Of a stretch of 5,893 nt of DNA, positions 5,011-5,893 are shown in pieces. The DNA lies in assembly GCA_025928215.1 (NCBI GenBank), contig JAICJW010000290.1, positions 1-5,893 of the forward strand, written 5' to 3'. How positions within the stretch are numbered: position 1 is the stretch's first letter; the number at the start of each line of letters is the position of its first letter. Below the pieces are notes generated by a model. It was not told where the DNA came from and did not search any database. It was given only the letters and a program-made list of their open reading frames with translations. This DNA is from Chloroflexia bacterium. Lineage in GTDB: Bacteria; Chloroflexota; Chloroflexia; Thermomicrobiales; JALYUS01. The position numbers and the translations under genes were made by a program.

Positions 5011-5816
5011 TGGATGCCCTACCCCTCCCGCCCTCTTCCAGAAACGGGGAAGGAAAGTCGGAACATAGGGATACGGTGATTGATGTGCGGAATGTCACCG
5101 TTGCGTACCACCGTACGACCGCCATCGAGGATGTGACCGTCGCCTTCCCCGCCCGCGCCGTCACCGGCATCATCGGGCCGAACGGCGCGGGCAAGACGAC
5201 GCTGCTGCATACGATCATGGGTATGCAGCCGCATCAGCGCGGCAGCGTGACGCTCTTCGGGACGGCGATCCGCCGGGCGCGCCGCCGCATCGCCTACGTG
5301 CCACAGCGCGAGGCGGTGGACTGGCAGTTTCCCGTCACGGTGCGTGATGTCGTCCTGATGGGGCGCTACGCCGCGATGGGATACGGCGGCCGCCCGACCG
5401 CCGCGGACGAAGCGTGTGTACAGCACGCGCTCGCGCAAGTGCATATGACGGCGTTCATCGCCCGGCAGATCGGCACGCTCTCCGGTGGGCAGCAGCAGCG
5501 CGTCTTTCTCGCCCGCGCCCTCGCGCAGGAGGCGGACCTGCTGATCCTCGACGAGCCATTCGCCGGTATTGACGCCGCCTCGCAGGAGACGATCTTTCAT
5601 CTGCTCGCTGCCTTCCGGGACGACGGCAAGACGGTTCTCCTCTCGACCCACGATCTGACGAGCATCCGCAGCCACTGCGATTACGTTCTCTGCCTCAACC
5701 GGAACGTGATCGCCTTCGGCCCGGTGGAGACGACCTTCCGCCTCGATGTGCTGGAGCGCACCTACGGCGGCCGGCTCTTCCATCTGCACGGCGCCGAGGC
5801 GGTGATGCTGCAATGA
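5007..5816 (+). CDS. Zn/Mn (metal) ABC transporter ATP-binding protein, ZnuC/TroB type
   Basis: This is the ATPase subunit that powers metal import with the neighbouring permease and binding protein. The 269 residues include Walker A GPNGAGKTT (57-65), Q-loop Q100 in VPQREAVDWQFPVTV, signature LSGGQ (158-162), Walker B LLILDEPFAGID with D182-E183, and H-loop H215 in STHD. The VPQRxxVDWxFPVTV stretch followed by VLMGRY is characteristic of Zn/Mn/Fe chelate-type metal importers. ATG 5007 overlaps the upstream TGA, with a second in-frame ATG at 5010. Residues 3-22 (LPLPPSSRNGEGKSEH and neighbours) are not typical of the family and derive from repeat-like DNA. A GTG at 5076 (V24), preceded by AGGG, would give the usual family N-terminus MIDVRNVTVAY and is a plausible alternative start. 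The stop overlaps the permease ATG. Confidence 0.94.
   Translation: MMDALPLPPSSRNGEGKSEHRDTVIDVRNVTVAYHRTTAIEDVTVAFPARAVTGIIGPNGAGKTTLLHTIMGMQPHQRGSVTLFGTAIRRARRRIAYVPQREAVDWQFPVTVRDVVLMGRYAAMGYGGRPTAADEACVQHALAQVHMTAFIARQIGTLSGGQQQRVFLARALAQEADLLILDEPFAGIDAASQETIFHLLAAFRDDGKTVLLSTHDLTSIRSHCDYVLCLNRNVIAFGPVETTFRLDVLERTYGGRLFHLHGAEAVMLQ
5017..5057. repeat. Degenerate copy of the CCTCACCCC-type palindrome inside the ATPase N-terminus
   Basis: The sequence CCCTACCCCTCCCGCCCTC followed by TTCC, AGAAACGG and GGAAGG resembles the left arm of the hairpin at 2552-2611, and its right side is G/A-rich. The remaining self-complementarity is small: CTTCC at 5035-5039 with GGAAG at 5048-5052. It falls between the preceding gene's stop and the conserved start of the ATPase domain, as expected for an intergenic repeat swallowed by an upstream start codon. 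The relationship is judged by eye. Confidence 0.45.
5797..5806 (+). promoter_or_regulatory. Shine-Dalgarno site of the permease gene within the ATPase 3' end
   Basis: AGGCGGTGAT matches the extended Shine-Dalgarno consensus AGGAGGTGAT at 9 of 10 positions and ends 6 nt before the ATG at 5813. It supports that start and indicates independent ribosome loading in addition to ATGA coupling. Confidence 0.6.
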
Positions 5817-5893
5817 TCGTTGTCGCGAACCTCTGGCGCGATTACGCCTCCGTGCTACACACGCAGTTCTTCCAGCACGCGCTCGTCGCGGCG
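5813..5893 (+). CDS. Metal ABC transporter permease, 3' partial (first 27 codons)
   Basis: An open frame starts at ATG 5813, overlapping the ATPase stop as ATGA, and runs off the right edge. The visible peptide begins MIVVANLWRDYASVLHTQFFQHALVAA. The pattern of an aromatic, FFQHAL and then a small-residue hydrophobic run resembles the start of the first membrane helix in ZnuB/TroC/MntB-type (ABC-3 family) permeases, where F-x-x-x-A-L is common. Position completes the binding protein, ATPase and permease order of metal-import operons. Only 27 residues are visible, so the family call depends mainly on context. Confidence 0.75.
   Translation, partial: MIVVANLWRDYASVLHTQFFQHALVAA

Noticed and set aside
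5019..5813. 264-codon antisense frame under the metal ATPase
   Set aside because: Mirrors the ATPase gene almost end to end and has no motifs of its own.

Overview
The window is GC-rich, gene-dense bacterial DNA. It carries ABC-transporter genes, an enolase-superfamily gene and a small winged-helix regulator. The GC-rich coding style, frequent GTG starts, a lipoprotein binding protein with an RR-containing signal peptide, and a long palindrome beginning CCTCACCCC between genes suggest a Chloroflexota (Thermomicrobia-like) genome. That assignment rests on general resemblance only and is moderate to weak.

Layout. (1) Positions 2-1399 (+): the 3' part of a family-5 extracytoplasmic solute-binding protein (dipeptide/oligopeptide or oligosaccharide type), cut by the left window edge. 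(2) 1454-2542 (+): a mandelate racemase-type enolase-superfamily enzyme with all expected catalytic residues, probably in the same transcription unit. (3) 2552-2611: a long, nearly perfect GC-rich hairpin where two convergent units meet; it also encodes the last residues of the next gene. (4) 3859 down to 2580 (-): a two-gene unit in which an ArsR-like winged-helix regulator is followed, through a GTGA overlap, by a TauB/SsuB-type ABC ATPase with no permease or binding protein beside it. (5) 3860-4029: a divergent regulatory region with a good sigma-70-like promoter and a pair of 17-nt operator-like repeats. (6) 4030 to the right edge (+): a TroA/ZnuA-type metal-binding lipoprotein, its ATPase and the start of a membrane permease, with ATGA overlaps at both junctions. 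This is a Zn/Mn (possibly Fe) uptake operon.

How the genes work together. The right-hand operon encodes the three standard parts of a metal-importing ABC transporter. The regulator is divergent from it and shares the control region, so it could control the metal operon, its own ATPase, or both; the sequence does not decide. The left-hand binding protein and enolase-superfamily enzyme look like uptake plus catabolism of one organic acid or sugar-acid compound, which is an inference from adjacency.

I see no RNA gene, CRISPR array, transposase or complete mobile element, and no clear evidence of an undescribed multi-gene system. The most useful non-routine signals are the twin operator-like repeats over the metal-operon promoter and the palindromic repeat sequence that has become part of coding ends.
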